A stretch of DNA of 64,000 nucleotides, taken from JAUVXJ01 sp034411995. Its GTDB lineage: Bacteria; Chloroflexota; Anaerolineae; UBA7937; B3-Chlor. Positions within the stretch are counted from its first letter, which is position 1; every line of letters begins with the position of its first letter. A program made the translations under genes and the position numbers. The notes beneath the pieces were generated by a model. The model ran no database searches, had not been told where the DNA came from, and saw nothing but the letters and a program-made list of their open reading frames with translations. The stretch is from the NCBI GenBank assembly GCA_034411995.1, contig DAOUME010000028.1, positions 1 to 64,000 of the forward strand, given 5' to 3'. Shown one piece after another: positions 17,315-25,967 of this stretch.

Positions 17315-18577
17315 ATGGTACAGCGGAACCAGCCACGTGTGGTCGTCGCCGGAGGTGGCTTCGGCGGCCTGTCGGCCGCGCGCACCCTGGCCCGCTCACC
17401 GGTGGAGGTGGTCCTGGTCGACCGCAACAACTACCACACCTTTCCCCCTCTGCTCTACCAGGTGGCGGCGGGGGAGCTGGAACCGGGGGACATCGCCTAC
17501 CCCGTCCGCACCATCCTGCGCAAGATCCCCAACGCCCGCTTCACCCTGGCCGAGGTGACCAGGGTAGACCTGGAGCACCGCCTCCTGGAGACGGACGGCC
17601 CCGACATCCCCTACGACTTCCTGATCCTGGCTACGGGCACAGTGGACCACTTCTTCGTGCCGGGCGCGCGAGAGCACGCCTTCTCCCTCAAGACCCTGGA
17701 GAACGCCATCACGCTGCGCAACCACATCCTGGGCTGCGTGGAGCACGCGGACCTGGCGGTGGACCAGGCGGTCTGCCACCAACTGCTGAGCTTCGCCATC
17801 GTGGGAGGAGGGCCTACGGGCGTGGAGACCGCCGGCGCCCTCGCCGAGCTGGTCCAGGGTCCCGTTCGGAAGGACTTCCCCCGGTTAGACCTCAGCCAGG
17901 CCCAGATCACCCTCATCGAGGCGGCGGACAGGCTGCTGCCCACCCTGCCCGAACGTCTGGGAGTCTACGCCGCGCGCCGCCTCCGGGACATGGGCGTGGA
18001 CGTCCGGCTGAACTGCCCCGTGGAGAACATCACCCCGGACTCCGTTCACCTCCGGGACGGAGGCGTGGTCCTGGCCTGCACCACGGTGTGGGCCGCGGGC
18101 GTGAGGGGCGATCCCCAGGCGGAGGAGTCGGGGCTGCCCACGGCGACCAGGGGGCGCCTGGCCGTGGAGCCTACGCTACAGGTCCCGGACCACCCCGAGG
18201 TGTACGTCGTGGGGGACCTGGCCTACTTCGAAGAGGACGGCCAGCCGCTGCCCATGGTGGCCCAGGTGGCCCTCCAGGGCGCTGAGTGCGCCGCCAGAAA
18301 CATCCAGCGGCAGTTGGCGGGGGAGTACCCTTTACCTTTCCACTACCACGACCGGGGAACCATGGCCACCATCGGGAGGAACAAGGCGGCGGCGCTCGCC
18401 TACGGGCGCACCTTCACGGGCTTCCCCGCCTGGCTGCTGTGGTTGACCATCCACCTGTACTACTTGATCGGGTACCGCAACCGGTTGCTGGTGCTGATCA
18501 ACTGGGCCCGACACTACCTGTTCAGAGAGCACGCGGCGTGCCGGATCTTGCCTTCGGAGCCCTCGCCACCGGCATGA
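17315..18577 (+). CDS. ndh: NDH-2-type NAD(P)/FAD oxidoreductase
   Basis: The 420-residue protein has an N-terminal FAD site VVVAGGGFGGLSAA (about 9-22) and a second dinucleotide site FAIVGGGPTGVETAGALAEL (about 157-176). It also has the VYVVGDLAYF FAD-contact segment and a C-terminal amphipathic/hydrophobic helix (WLLWLTIHLYYLIGY) typical of type II NADH:quinone dehydrogenases. It would oxidise NADH at the inner membrane face without pumping protons. GGAAGGAGGCC precedes the ATG. Confidence 0.88.
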   Translation: MVQRNQPRVVVAGGGFGGLSAARTLARSPVEVVLVDRNNYHTFPPLLYQVAAGELEPGDIAYPVRTILRKIPNARFTLAEVTRVDLEHRLLETDGPDIPYDFLILATGTVDHFFVPGAREHAFSLKTLENAITLRNHILGCVEHADLAVDQAVCHQLLSFAIVGGGPTGVETAGALAELVQGPVRKDFPRLDLSQAQITLIEAADRLLPTLPERLGVYAARRLRDMGVDVRLNCPVENITPDSVHLRDGGVVLACTTVWAAGVRGDPQAEESGLPTATRGRLAVEPTLQVPDHPEVYVVGDLAYFEEDGQPLPMVAQVALQGAECAARNIQRQLAGEYPLPFHYHDRGTMATIGRNKAAALAYGRTFTGFPAWLLWLTIHLYYLIGYRNRLLVLINWARHYLFREHAACRILPSEPSPPA

Positions 18578-18634
18578 GTCTCCACCGTGGGGCGGGGGGA
18601 GCGGGCGACGGGGCGCCATCAGCACCGCTTCGCC

Positions 18635-19108
18635 CTACGACAATTCGAACCTCTCCTTGAGCGCCGCCACGGCGTCGTCCAGACGATCCTGCTCGATCAC
18701 GCAGTTCACGCTGGAGATGGAAGTGCTGATGGACAGGACGTTGATGCCGGCGTCCGCGAGCGCCGTGTGGATCACCCCGGCGACGCCCGGCGTGTCCTTG
18801 AAATCCGGGCCAAAGATCGAGATCATGGCCACCCTGGGCCGGTGCGTGATCCCCCGCCCCCCGAACCTCTCCTTGAGCGGCCGCAGCAGAGCCAGAGCCA
18901 CCGACGCGTCCTTGCTGGCCACGCAGAAGACGACGTGGGTATTGTTGTCCAGGTCGACCAGTTGCACGATGGAGAGGACGTTGATGCCCCTTTTGCCCAG
19001 GGTCTTGAAGATCGCCGCCGCGATTCCGGGGCGATCGGGGACGGCCATCATGCCCACCAGGGCCAGGTCCTCTTGCTGGAGGATGGTCCCTATCTTCACC
19101 CTGTCCAC
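18635..19108 (-). CDS. ACT-domain protein
   Basis: The 157-residue protein consists of two ACT domains: the first about 16-85 (VGMMAVPDRPGIAAAIFKTLGKRGINV), the second about 92-155 (MISIFGPDFKDTPGVAGVIHTALADAGINVLSI). The arrangement resembles the C-terminal regulatory half of aspartate kinase, but there is no kinase domain. It probably senses an amino acid. It lies convergent to the NDH-2 gene. Confidence 0.82.
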   Translation of the reverse strand: MDRVKIGTILQQEDLALVGMMAVPDRPGIAAAIFKTLGKRGINVLSIVQLVDLDNNTHVVFCVASKDASVALALLRPLKERFGGRGITHRPRVAMISIFGPDFKDTPGVAGVIHTALADAGINVLSISTSISSVNCVIEQDRLDDAVAALKERFELS

Positions 19109-19166
19109 GGGTGTCTCTCCGCAACCATAAGCGTCGGATTTTGGGAAAAGCGCGGAAGGCGCAGGC

Positions 19167-19191
19167 GCGCACGCCTCGCGAGGGCGTGCGC
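19167..19191 (-). terminator. Hairpin downstream of the restriction cluster
   Basis: A perfect 9-base-pair stem (GCGCACGCC and its complement) with a 7-base loop lies 3 bases after the nuclease stop on the minus strand. There is no T-tract, so intrinsic termination is not certain. Confidence 0.45.
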
Positions 19192-19193
19192 CC

Positions 19194-19541
19194 TCACTTG
19201 GTTATCACGACAAAGCGCATTCCGCGCTTCTTACACCAGTTCTTTGCGGCTTCATGCTTGCGGACAGTGTTCGGATCGTTGATGAATTGACCGCCTTTTA
19301 CTTCGTGGAGCTCCTTCGTTCCGTCGCTACGTTCGATGAGAAAGTCGGGCCGGTAGCCTCGCACGTTCCCGACTTCAGTGACGTACTGGATGGTGAGACC
19401 GTGATTCTTGGTCCATTTGGCAACCGTTCTGTCCCGCTCCAGCCTCTTCATATACTGAAGCTCCCACGACGAGTCGTGGCGCTCGACGGAGTAGGCGCTC
19501 TTGGTCGGGTTTTCAAAATCGCCGCGTTCACTGGTTGGCAT
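19194..19541 (-). CDS. PD-(D/E)XK endonuclease, restriction subunit
   Basis: The 115-residue protein has the nuclease core of restriction and TnsA-like enzymes: a conserved helix glutamate (Glu27 in WELQYMKRLE), Asp66 in YRPDFLIE, and Glu80-X-Lys82 in HEVKGG, followed by a HEAAKNWCKK helix. It overlaps the upstream helicase gene by 14 bases. In many type III-like enzymes this domain is fused to the C-terminus of the helicase; here it is a separate polypeptide. Confidence 0.75.
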   Translation of the reverse strand: MPTSERGDFENPTKSAYSVERHDSSWELQYMKRLERDRTVAKWTKNHGLTIQYVTEVGNVRGYRPDFLIERSDGTKELHEVKGGQFINDPNTVRKHEAAKNWCKKRGMRFVVITK

Positions 19542-21537
19542 GTTCAGCCTCCGGCTTGTAGGTCACGATGCTGGCCACCAGGCCGGGCTTGTTCTTGAAG
19601 TAGGATGCCATCTTGTGTCGGCGTTTGATGGCACCGCGCAGCGCCTCGATGCTCGCCGTGCCCACCGTCTTGCCGTCCAGCATTCGCGTGCTGACGTGGC
19701 TCATAAGCACACCGTACAAATAGCCTAACTCGTGCGAGCCAATCCCCTCTTCAGCCAACAAATCCTCGGCAATGTCGCGCACACAGTGCTTGAGCATCTC
19801 TGCGAGCTCTACCGGGTCGCTGATTTCCTCCACGGCTCTACGCACCGCATAATCAGCGGGCGCTTCGTCGATCTCAACAAAGCCCGAGCCATTCAGTGGC
19901 CGCCCCTCCACGCTGACGATCTCTACCCGTGAGATTTCAGTATCCAAGGCATAGTCAAAACCATCTATGACTGCCTGCCAGTTAGCATACTCAGCGCTTT
20001 CGATTCTGATCTTCGTCAACTCGTCGTCAAAGTCCGCCTTTTCCTCCTCCATGGGTACGGGGACTTCGATCAGCAGTTCGGGCTTGTCCACGAACTGCTG
20101 CTTCCTCCTGGGAGGGAGGTCTTCGTCCCCGAACATGCTCAACTGGTCAACATCAGTGCGAACCTTTGCGCCCACCATGTCCCAGAGCCAACCGTGCTGC
20201 AGCTTCTCGTGGTCAACCACGGCGCAGATTTCCTGGATATCCTCGGTGCGCACGTTGAGCCGCAGGCCCCGCCCCACGACTTGCTGCCCGTACACCCGGG
20301 AGGAGAACTTGCGCAGCAACAAGATCACAGACACAGCAGGAACGTCCCACCCTTCGCGCAGCATGAGCACGCTCACCACGGCCTCATAAGGGCTGTCCGG
20401 CTTGCCCAGATGCCGGGCGGCTTTACGATCCGCCTCGTCAGACTCTTCGGTGACCAGCAGAGTCCTGAGGTTGAACTCTTTCTCGAGCATATCCCGCGCT
20501 TGCTCGGCGTCCTTTATGGTGATGGCGACGACGAACAGGATCGGCTTGTAGGAACCCCCCGCGAGGGTGTTGGCTCGACGTCGTTGCTCGCCCAGACGAT
20601 CCAGGGCGACGCGCATCTGCTTTTTCATCGGATCGGGGTCGGTGACCCACTGGGTGGAACTCAACCCCCTCTCGATGCGCTCGAACTCCTCGTCCATCTC
20701 GTCGACAGTGCGTCTCTCGCCCGTCTCTGGGTTGGTGTAGGTCAGTTCCACCGTGCCAATTCTGGGCTGATAGACGACGACGCTCTTGATGATGGGAGGA
20801 ACCTCAGCTTGCGCGTCGGTGATGGCGTACTCGAAGATCATTCTCGTATCGGGGGCTTTGCCGTCGGCGCGGTCAGGAGTGGCGGTGGTATCCAGCCGGA
20901 ACCTGGAGATACCCTTCAGGGCAAACAGGGTGCTGTCGTATTCCGCCGCTGGCGTATTGTGCGCCTCATCGTTGAAGACGGCTATCTTCTCATCAGCGTT
21001 CATCAGCACGGCGAGATTGCGCTGCCCGCTCATGTTGGATTGGTACAGCTGGTGAATGTTGCCCAGAACCACGCCGCTGTCGCGAATGCCCTGCGGTCCC
21101 TCGCCCGGCTGCATGACGTGCAGGCCAAGCTGGTTGGTATAGTGCTCCGTGCCCGGCGGCAAGAAGCCGAAGTCGCGGAACACTCTTGCGTCTCTGAAGT
21201 CGTCTTCCAGCCGGTCCCGGACGATAGTGTTGGGGCAGAGCAGGAGAAACTTGTGCAGGTCGTGGCAGATCTTGAGCCAGGCGACCACCGCCCCAATGAT
21301 GGCTGTCTTGCCGCCGCCCGTAACGATGTTGAGCAGAAGCTCCTGCCACTGGAGCAGCTCGGAGGCATAGACCACGCGCATCAGGGCCTCTTCTTGGTGC
21401 CTCCACAAACGGCGCGGTGCGTCGGGGCGGGTGATGTGCAATAGGAAATCGCGGGTGAGGGGGTTCACGTCCGGGTAGGTGCCGGACCCCCACCACTCGC
21501 GAAAATCCTGTTCGTAGGGAGCGAAGGAATGATACAT
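19528..21537 (-). CDS. DEAD/DEAH-box helicase, type III-like restriction subunit
   Basis: The 669-residue SF2 helicase has Walker A TGGGKT at 73-78, DEAH at 190-193, TTATPDR (motif III, about 217-223), REGWDVP (motif V, about 394-400) and motif VI QVVGRGLR at 419-426. The rest resembles Res subunits of type III restriction enzymes but contains no nuclease motif. The ATG follows the methyltransferase stop codon directly, and the nuclease gene overlaps its end, so the three genes form one operon. Confidence 0.85.
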   Translation of the reverse strand: MYHSFAPYEQDFREWWGSGTYPDVNPLTRDFLLHITRPDAPRRLWRHQEEALMRVVYASELLQWQELLLNIVTGGGKTAIIGAVVAWLKICHDLHKFLLLCPNTIVRDRLEDDFRDARVFRDFGFLPPGTEHYTNQLGLHVMQPGEGPQGIRDSGVVLGNIHQLYQSNMSGQRNLAVLMNADEKIAVFNDEAHNTPAAEYDSTLFALKGISRFRLDTTATPDRADGKAPDTRMIFEYAITDAQAEVPPIIKSVVVYQPRIGTVELTYTNPETGERRTVDEMDEEFERIERGLSSTQWVTDPDPMKKQMRVALDRLGEQRRRANTLAGGSYKPILFVVAITIKDAEQARDMLEKEFNLRTLLVTEESDEADRKAARHLGKPDSPYEAVVSVLMLREGWDVPAVSVILLLRKFSSRVYGQQVVGRGLRLNVRTEDIQEICAVVDHEKLQHGWLWDMVGAKVRTDVDQLSMFGDEDLPPRRKQQFVDKPELLIEVPVPMEEEKADFDDELTKIRIESAEYANWQAVIDGFDYALDTEISRVEIVSVEGRPLNGSGFVEIDEAPADYAVRRAVEEISDPVELAEMLKHCVRDIAEDLLAEEGIGSHELGYLYGVLMSHVSTRMLDGKTVGTASIEALRGAIKRRHKMASYFKNKPGLVASIVTYKPEAEHANQ

Positions 21538-23493
21538 CTAACTGACCTCGATCACCTGTACCACCGTCCGCTCGCCGCCCTGGTCGTCCTGGACCGAGCA
21601 CGCCACCGTGTGTGTACCTGCTTCGGGGAAAGTGTACTGCACGATGAGCACGGGGTGTTCCGTCTTCTTATCGCGGAGGAAGGTGTACCCCTGCGTAGAG
21701 ATGAACTTGCCGACCTGGTGCCGAAAGTCCCACTGCACGTTGGCAATCGCGCCGTCCTTGTTCAGGCTGACGGACTCGGACACGTCGAACTCGTAGGTCA
21801 GAGGGCTCACCCTGCGGACGGCCACGCGCACCTCCGGCGGCTGGATAAAACTGAGCAACGGCCCATAGTCCTTGTGTTTGCTGACCACGTGCTGGCGGAA
21901 CTCGTCGGATTCCAGCCGCACGAGGCTGAGTCGGACAAAGTCAATGCGCTTGTTCTCACGCGCGGCCAGTATCTCGGCGGCCTTGCGAGCGTCCGGCCCG
22001 AAGTTCCAGGCCAAAATCACCCCGTGATTGGCGCGCCGTTCCTCGTACACGGCTTTGGCGAAGCGGGCGACATCCCCCTTGCCGATGCGCGAGCGCCGCG
22101 AAGGTTCGCCCACATACAGCGGGACCCCGTACCGAACCCCGTGAATGGCGGGCGAAACACTCTCCGGTCTGCCGCCGAAGGCTCTGACCACGAACTCCCG
22201 GAACTGGTCCTCGCTGTACTTCTCCAGCCTGGGTGCTTCGTAAACGCCCCAATGCTCGACGGTGAAATCGGGAACGGGGAAGAGGTCGCCGACTTGCTGT
22301 CGGACCACCTTCGTCACGCGGTCCGCAGTGATGGCCACCGCGATGCGCGATTGATCGCAGGCAATCCATCTCCGATTGACCTGCTGCGCGACCACCGGCG
22401 TCGTACCACCACCGCAGAAAAAGTCCGCAACGACATCTCCTTCATTGGTCACTGCTGAGATTATACGATGGAGTAAAGACCCGGGCTTCTGAGTAGGGTA
22501 TCCCACTCGTTCTGCATCTTCTCGATTCAACTGTTCAATGTCGATCCAGTAATCTTCCGCAATCTTGTCTAGCGGGTAACGGTAAGTCTTGCCTGTTTTA
22601 CTATCTGTCTTCTGTTGCCAGGTGACACCATTTTCATCAACTACTACTTTCATGTGGCTATTAGGTTTTCTTGGAACTTTCACAGCGGGGTCATTGGCAT
22701 TGAACTTCCATTTGTTGGTGCGTGAGTACCAGAAGATAACGTCATGTTTCCTGCCGAAAGTCTTACGTGATCTACCGCCTATGGAATAGCACCAGATAAT
22801 CTCATTCTTGAATCCCGCGTCTTCGCCCCTCGTACCGCCACTTCCGAAAACCTTATCCATCTCTACTTTGACGTAGTGACTGGCATGCCAGTCAAGGTGA
22901 ACGAAGATTGAGCCAGTCAGCTTGAGCAGGCGCTTCATCTCGTACAGCCTCGCATTGAGCCACACCAGGTAGCCAGGCATACCGCCTTCCCAGATATCCG
23001 AGAACGAGCGCACCTCGTTCTTGTCACCAAAGATCACGTTGTAGTGGCGCCCGGAGAAGAATGGCGGGTCGATGTATATAAGGTCAATGCTACTGCTTGG
23101 CAGTTGCCGCATGATATGTAGGTTGTCGCCGAAGAACAGGCGGTTCGCACCGGCAGGGAATAGTGCGCGCAGTTTGGGGTTCTTCTCATTCTCGGCGACA
23201 AAGTGGTCGGCGTGCCCAAACTCGACCCGCTGCACCTCCTGAAAAGGCAATCGAATGGTAGGGTAGGCATGCTCGAACTTGGTCACCTTCGTTTCACGGC
23301 GCCGGGTTTCCACTTCCCAGCCCAGCGGTGCCTCGTCTACGGGGACTGCCCCAAAACGGGTGGGCAGCCGGTAGTGCTGTTTCTGCTCGGGGATCTCGAC
23401 CTCGTCGGGAGCGGGTGGTTCGATGAAGGAGATCTCTGTCTCTGCGCGGACGGGGCCTCTGGGGCCAGTAGCGGGCCTATCCTCTGGGGGCAT
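21538..23493 (-). CDS. DNA methyltransferase (N6-adenine/N4-cytosine) with PKD-like C-terminal domain
   Basis: The 651-residue protein has the catalytic IDPPF motif at about 141-145 before the SAM-binding FCGGGTT at about 359-365, the beta-class order of type III Mod enzymes, and YPTQKP just before the SAM motif. The last 86 residues (566-651) look like a PKD beta-sandwich: NVQWDF, then QYTFPEAGTHTV and DDQGGE. That is unusual for an intracellular methylase. The frame runs to 23733, but the first 80 codons look non-coding and the ATG at 23493 has GGGAGA five bases upstream. Confidence 0.85.
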   Translation of the reverse strand: MPPEDRPATGPRGPVRAETEISFIEPPAPDEVEIPEQKQHYRLPTRFGAVPVDEAPLGWEVETRRRETKVTKFEHAYPTIRLPFQEVQRVEFGHADHFVAENEKNPKLRALFPAGANRLFFGDNLHIMRQLPSSSIDLIYIDPPFFSGRHYNVIFGDKNEVRSFSDIWEGGMPGYLVWLNARLYEMKRLLKLTGSIFVHLDWHASHYVKVEMDKVFGSGGTRGEDAGFKNEIIWCYSIGGRSRKTFGRKHDVIFWYSRTNKWKFNANDPAVKVPRKPNSHMKVVVDENGVTWQQKTDSKTGKTYRYPLDKIAEDYWIDIEQLNREDAERVGYPTQKPGSLLHRIISAVTNEGDVVADFFCGGGTTPVVAQQVNRRWIACDQSRIAVAITADRVTKVVRQQVGDLFPVPDFTVEHWGVYEAPRLEKYSEDQFREFVVRAFGGRPESVSPAIHGVRYGVPLYVGEPSRRSRIGKGDVARFAKAVYEERRANHGVILAWNFGPDARKAAEILAARENKRIDFVRLSLVRLESDEFRQHVVSKHKDYGPLLSFIQPPEVRVAVRRVSPLTYEFDVSESVSLNKDGAIANVQWDFRHQVGKFISTQGYTFLRDKKTEHPVLIVQYTFPEAGTHTVACSVQDDQGGERTVVQVIEVS

Positions 23494-23817
23494 CGCAGTC
23501 TCCCAATTGTACGTCTTGGCTTGGGTAGGATTCAGAGTTGGCCATTGTCTTCTTGCACGGTCTACTCGCTCACTCGCAGACCGTCGACGTCGACAGGAAT
23601 GCTGAAACGGGGATGCGCGCGGCGCTGCTTGATTCCCCCAATTGACTGTCGTACAGCTACCATCGGCGGCAGGCGGCCGGGAAGCCAGAGTGCTTGTGAT
23701 CCCGTGAGGAAATCCGAACGAGATCGGCAACAAAACGCAAACGAGCGCCGATTCGACACGCGCGAAGCGCGATTGGCTGCAGCGGGTAGTTAGCCCACAC
23801 CGCCACGGCGGATAATA
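23494..23817. other. Gene-free stretch upstream of the methyltransferase (324 bp)
   Basis: No credible gene is seen. The end next to 23818 holds a short CCGCCACGGCGG palindrome that could stop the transcript of the neighbouring gene. I could not find a good promoter for the methyltransferase operon. Confidence 0.4.
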
Positions 23818-24648
23818 TCAAGGGTACAACTGGAAGTAGTCGTCACTCTTCGTATGCCCCCCGCTGATTGGAAAACGGCGCAGTGTCAGGTTGTCTTCGA
23901 TGAGGCGCTTTGTCTCGGCAATGACCCCAGCGTCGAATGGCCACTCCCCTGCCTGTAGTTGCAGCGGAACCGGGCTAATGCCTGCCGTCGCAAGCTTATC
24001 ACACATTCCCGTGTCGCCGGCAGCAAGAGTCTCATAGTACCTGTCAACCGCCCCCTTCTTCGGGCCCAGTCCCTCATGAGGGTCCGTCTCGTCCCTAGGA
24101 ATGCCATAAAAAGCCTTACGCAACTCGTGTAGGAGCTCAATGTCGCCCTTGATATGCGACGCGCTGCTAAGGCAGCCCCCGTGGTCGGACAGGTTACGCA
24201 GGTTCTTCAGGTCCCCGGCGTTGTACCCACCATCCTTCTTGGGATAACAACCGGTCTCCACCACCACTCCTGATGGCAGGTGAGACCGTCTGATGAACTC
24301 GAACCCGGCCTCCAAGCGTTTCATGCTTTCTCGCCGGGGGTCTTGACGCACCTTCCTGTCCTTATGAACGCATCTTCCGAGAAGCTCAACCCCGCTTCCC
24401 AGCAGGCCGCATGCTGACAAGAAGCCTAAGTGGCGCAGATCCCTCACGATCGCGTTGGCTGAAAGGACATAGCGCCGCATCATTCCCAGTGCGAACAGGG
24501 CTTTTGCTGAAAAGGGACTAATCTGGAATTGTGAACCAAGGTCCACCCAAGGTTGGCAAATATCGCCGACCGCATTCCTCACGCTCTGCTCAATCCCAGG
24601 GTCATCAAGGTATTGGACTGGCATGGGCTCGTAGGGAAACAAGATCAT
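23818..24648 (-). CDS. Uncharacterised protein with RX4H (HEPN-like) motif
   Basis: I do not recognise this 276-residue protein as a named family. It is soluble and largely helical, without signal peptide or membrane segments. Around residue 150 it reads LKNLRNLSDHGG, an R-X4-H arrangement like the catalytic motif of HEPN ribonucleases, which often read R.RN..H. The ATG has TAGGAGCGAGAG upstream. It lies between the restriction operon and a MNT nucleotidyltransferase, so a defence or toxin role is plausible but inferred. Confidence 0.6.
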   Translation of the reverse strand: MILFPYEPMPVQYLDDPGIEQSVRNAVGDICQPWVDLGSQFQISPFSAKALFALGMMRRYVLSANAIVRDLRHLGFLSACGLLGSGVELLGRCVHKDRKVRQDPRRESMKRLEAGFEFIRRSHLPSGVVVETGCYPKKDGGYNAGDLKNLRNLSDHGGCLSSASHIKGDIELLHELRKAFYGIPRDETDPHEGLGPKKGAVDRYYETLAAGDTGMCDKLATAGISPVPLQLQAGEWPFDAGVIAETKRLIEDNLTLRRFPISGGHTKSDDYFQLYP

Positions 24649-24778
24649 CTCTCGCTCCTAGCATTCGCTCCGCGGGCAGTGGCTAGGCCACCAGGTGCAC
24701 ATTGCCACATGGCAGCGACGAGTCACCCTATGGCGGATCGTCCACATGGCGGGCACTTCGGGCGTGGCGCGCTTAGGC

Positions 24779-25096
24779 TCATGGGGCGTCATACAGCGTC
24801 CTCCCCTCCCGCAGCGCCCAATAGACGGGACTCGTGCACCAGTCTCGACGCTCCTCGACCTCGGCCTCCGAGTAGACCGGCACGTCCACCCCTACGCCGA
24901 TGCCGCCCACCGCCTCTTGCAGGCGGATCATCTCGGCATACTTATCTGGCACCTGGGGCTTGATCACCATCAGGTCCAGGTCGGACCCGGCGTCGGCATC
25001 GCCGCACCCACGGGAGCCGAAGAGGATCACGCGGCTGAGTTGGGTCGCCGCCACGACACGTTTCACGGCTCGTTGCAGAACCCGTTCGTCCACCAT
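24779..25096 (-). CDS. MNT-type nucleotidyltransferase domain protein
   Basis: The 105-residue protein has a minimal polymerase-beta nucleotidyltransferase core: ILFGSRGCGDADAGSDLDLMV fits the GSX10DXD motif of MntA-type antitoxins that AMPylate HEPN toxins. A third carboxylate is probably Asp in VGVDVPVYS. A GTG four codons upstream (25108) is an alternative start; neither has a strong ribosome-binding site. The gene after it on the same strand encodes the RX4H protein, suggesting a MNT/HEPN-like pair. Confidence 0.72.
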   Translation of the reverse strand: MVDERVLQRAVKRVVAATQLSRVILFGSRGCGDADAGSDLDLMVIKPQVPDKYAEMIRLQEAVGGIGVGVDVPVYSEAEVEERRDWCTSPVYWALREGRTLYDAP

Positions 25097-25415
25097 GGGT
25101 ACAATCACGCCACTTTCAGACGCTCGGCACCGCTGTTGTCCACCACGTTCCTTGCCAGGCGACGGTGCTCATCAGGCCCATAGGGCAACCAAGCTGCTGG
25201 CACAGGTAGAAAGCGATGCACCGAGACGTTTCACGCCAGGCCCCATTAGCACGAAAGCCGCTCCTGAGCGGCTTCGTACCCTTTCGCTGAAGCTACTCGG
25301 GGGGATACGTCTCCATTGTACCTGAAATAACGTTGTCCGTCAACGAGTACGTACGGCCGTCTACTTGCCCTCCATCACCTGTGGTGAGACCGGCAGGCCG
25401 CTGTCGCCAGCAGAA
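25097..25415. other. Gene-free stretch with hairpin (319 bp)
   Basis: No gene is apparent. Between 25251 and 25277 an 11-pair hairpin (ACGAA-A-GCCGCT with AGCGGC-TTCGT, one bulged base, CCTG loop) could terminate the minus-strand SRPBCC transcript or stabilise its end. It lacks a T-tract. Confidence 0.4.
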
Positions 25416-25856
25416 TCAGCCCTCGACCAGGGCCTTGAGCCTGGCTAACACCTTGTCCACCGTCGCCGCAGACATCCTCTCCCCGACCAACCCCAGCAGC
25501 TTGCCCAGGACCCCGTAGGGAAGCTCGACCTGCTCCGCGAAGGTGAAGCGGCTCCCTCCCGCCGTGGGCTCCAGCGACCATTGCTGCTCGTACGACTTCA
25601 CGCCGGTGCCCGAGACCATGCGCAGAGCGAGCCTCTCGTTCTCCTTCCATTCCGTGGCTTCGAAGTTCAGCTTCATCACGGGGCCCATGGCCTGCTCTTC
25701 GATGTACAGCCGTGTTCCCACACCGCTGTGCACGTCACCGCTGTACTCGAACCGCCGGAACGTACTGTACCATTGCAGGACACGGTCGGGCTCGACCAGG
25801 AATGGCCAGATCTTCTCTGGCGGTGCGACAATCTCGATGGTCTTCTCCACTCTCAT
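25416..25856 (-). CDS. SRPBCC (START/polyketide-cyclase-like) protein
   Basis: The 146-residue protein has the helix-grip pattern: KTIEIVAPPEKIWPFLVEPDRVLQWY at the start, a central run of alternating strands (FEATEWKENERLALRMVSG) and a long C-terminal helix. It probably binds a hydrophobic ligand. There is no partner gene that reveals the ligand. Confidence 0.82.
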   Translation of the reverse strand: MRVEKTIEIVAPPEKIWPFLVEPDRVLQWYSTFRRFEYSGDVHSGVGTRLYIEEQAMGPVMKLNFEATEWKENERLALRMVSGTGVKSYEQQWSLEPTAGGSRFTFAEQVELPYGVLGKLLGLVGERMSAATVDKVLARLKALVEG

Positions 25857-25967
25857 CCTCTCCGCCTCCCTCGACGGTTTATGGTCCTACCACCGACGTA
25901 AGAACAACACGGGACCCATCCTGGGCCACCGCCCCGGTACTTGAGACGAGCTGCCGCACGAGGGCTA

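Noticed and set aside
24900..25325. Plus-strand open frame over the MNT gene
   Set aside because: It is the shadow of the minus-strand nucleotidyltransferase, which has clear catalytic motifs.
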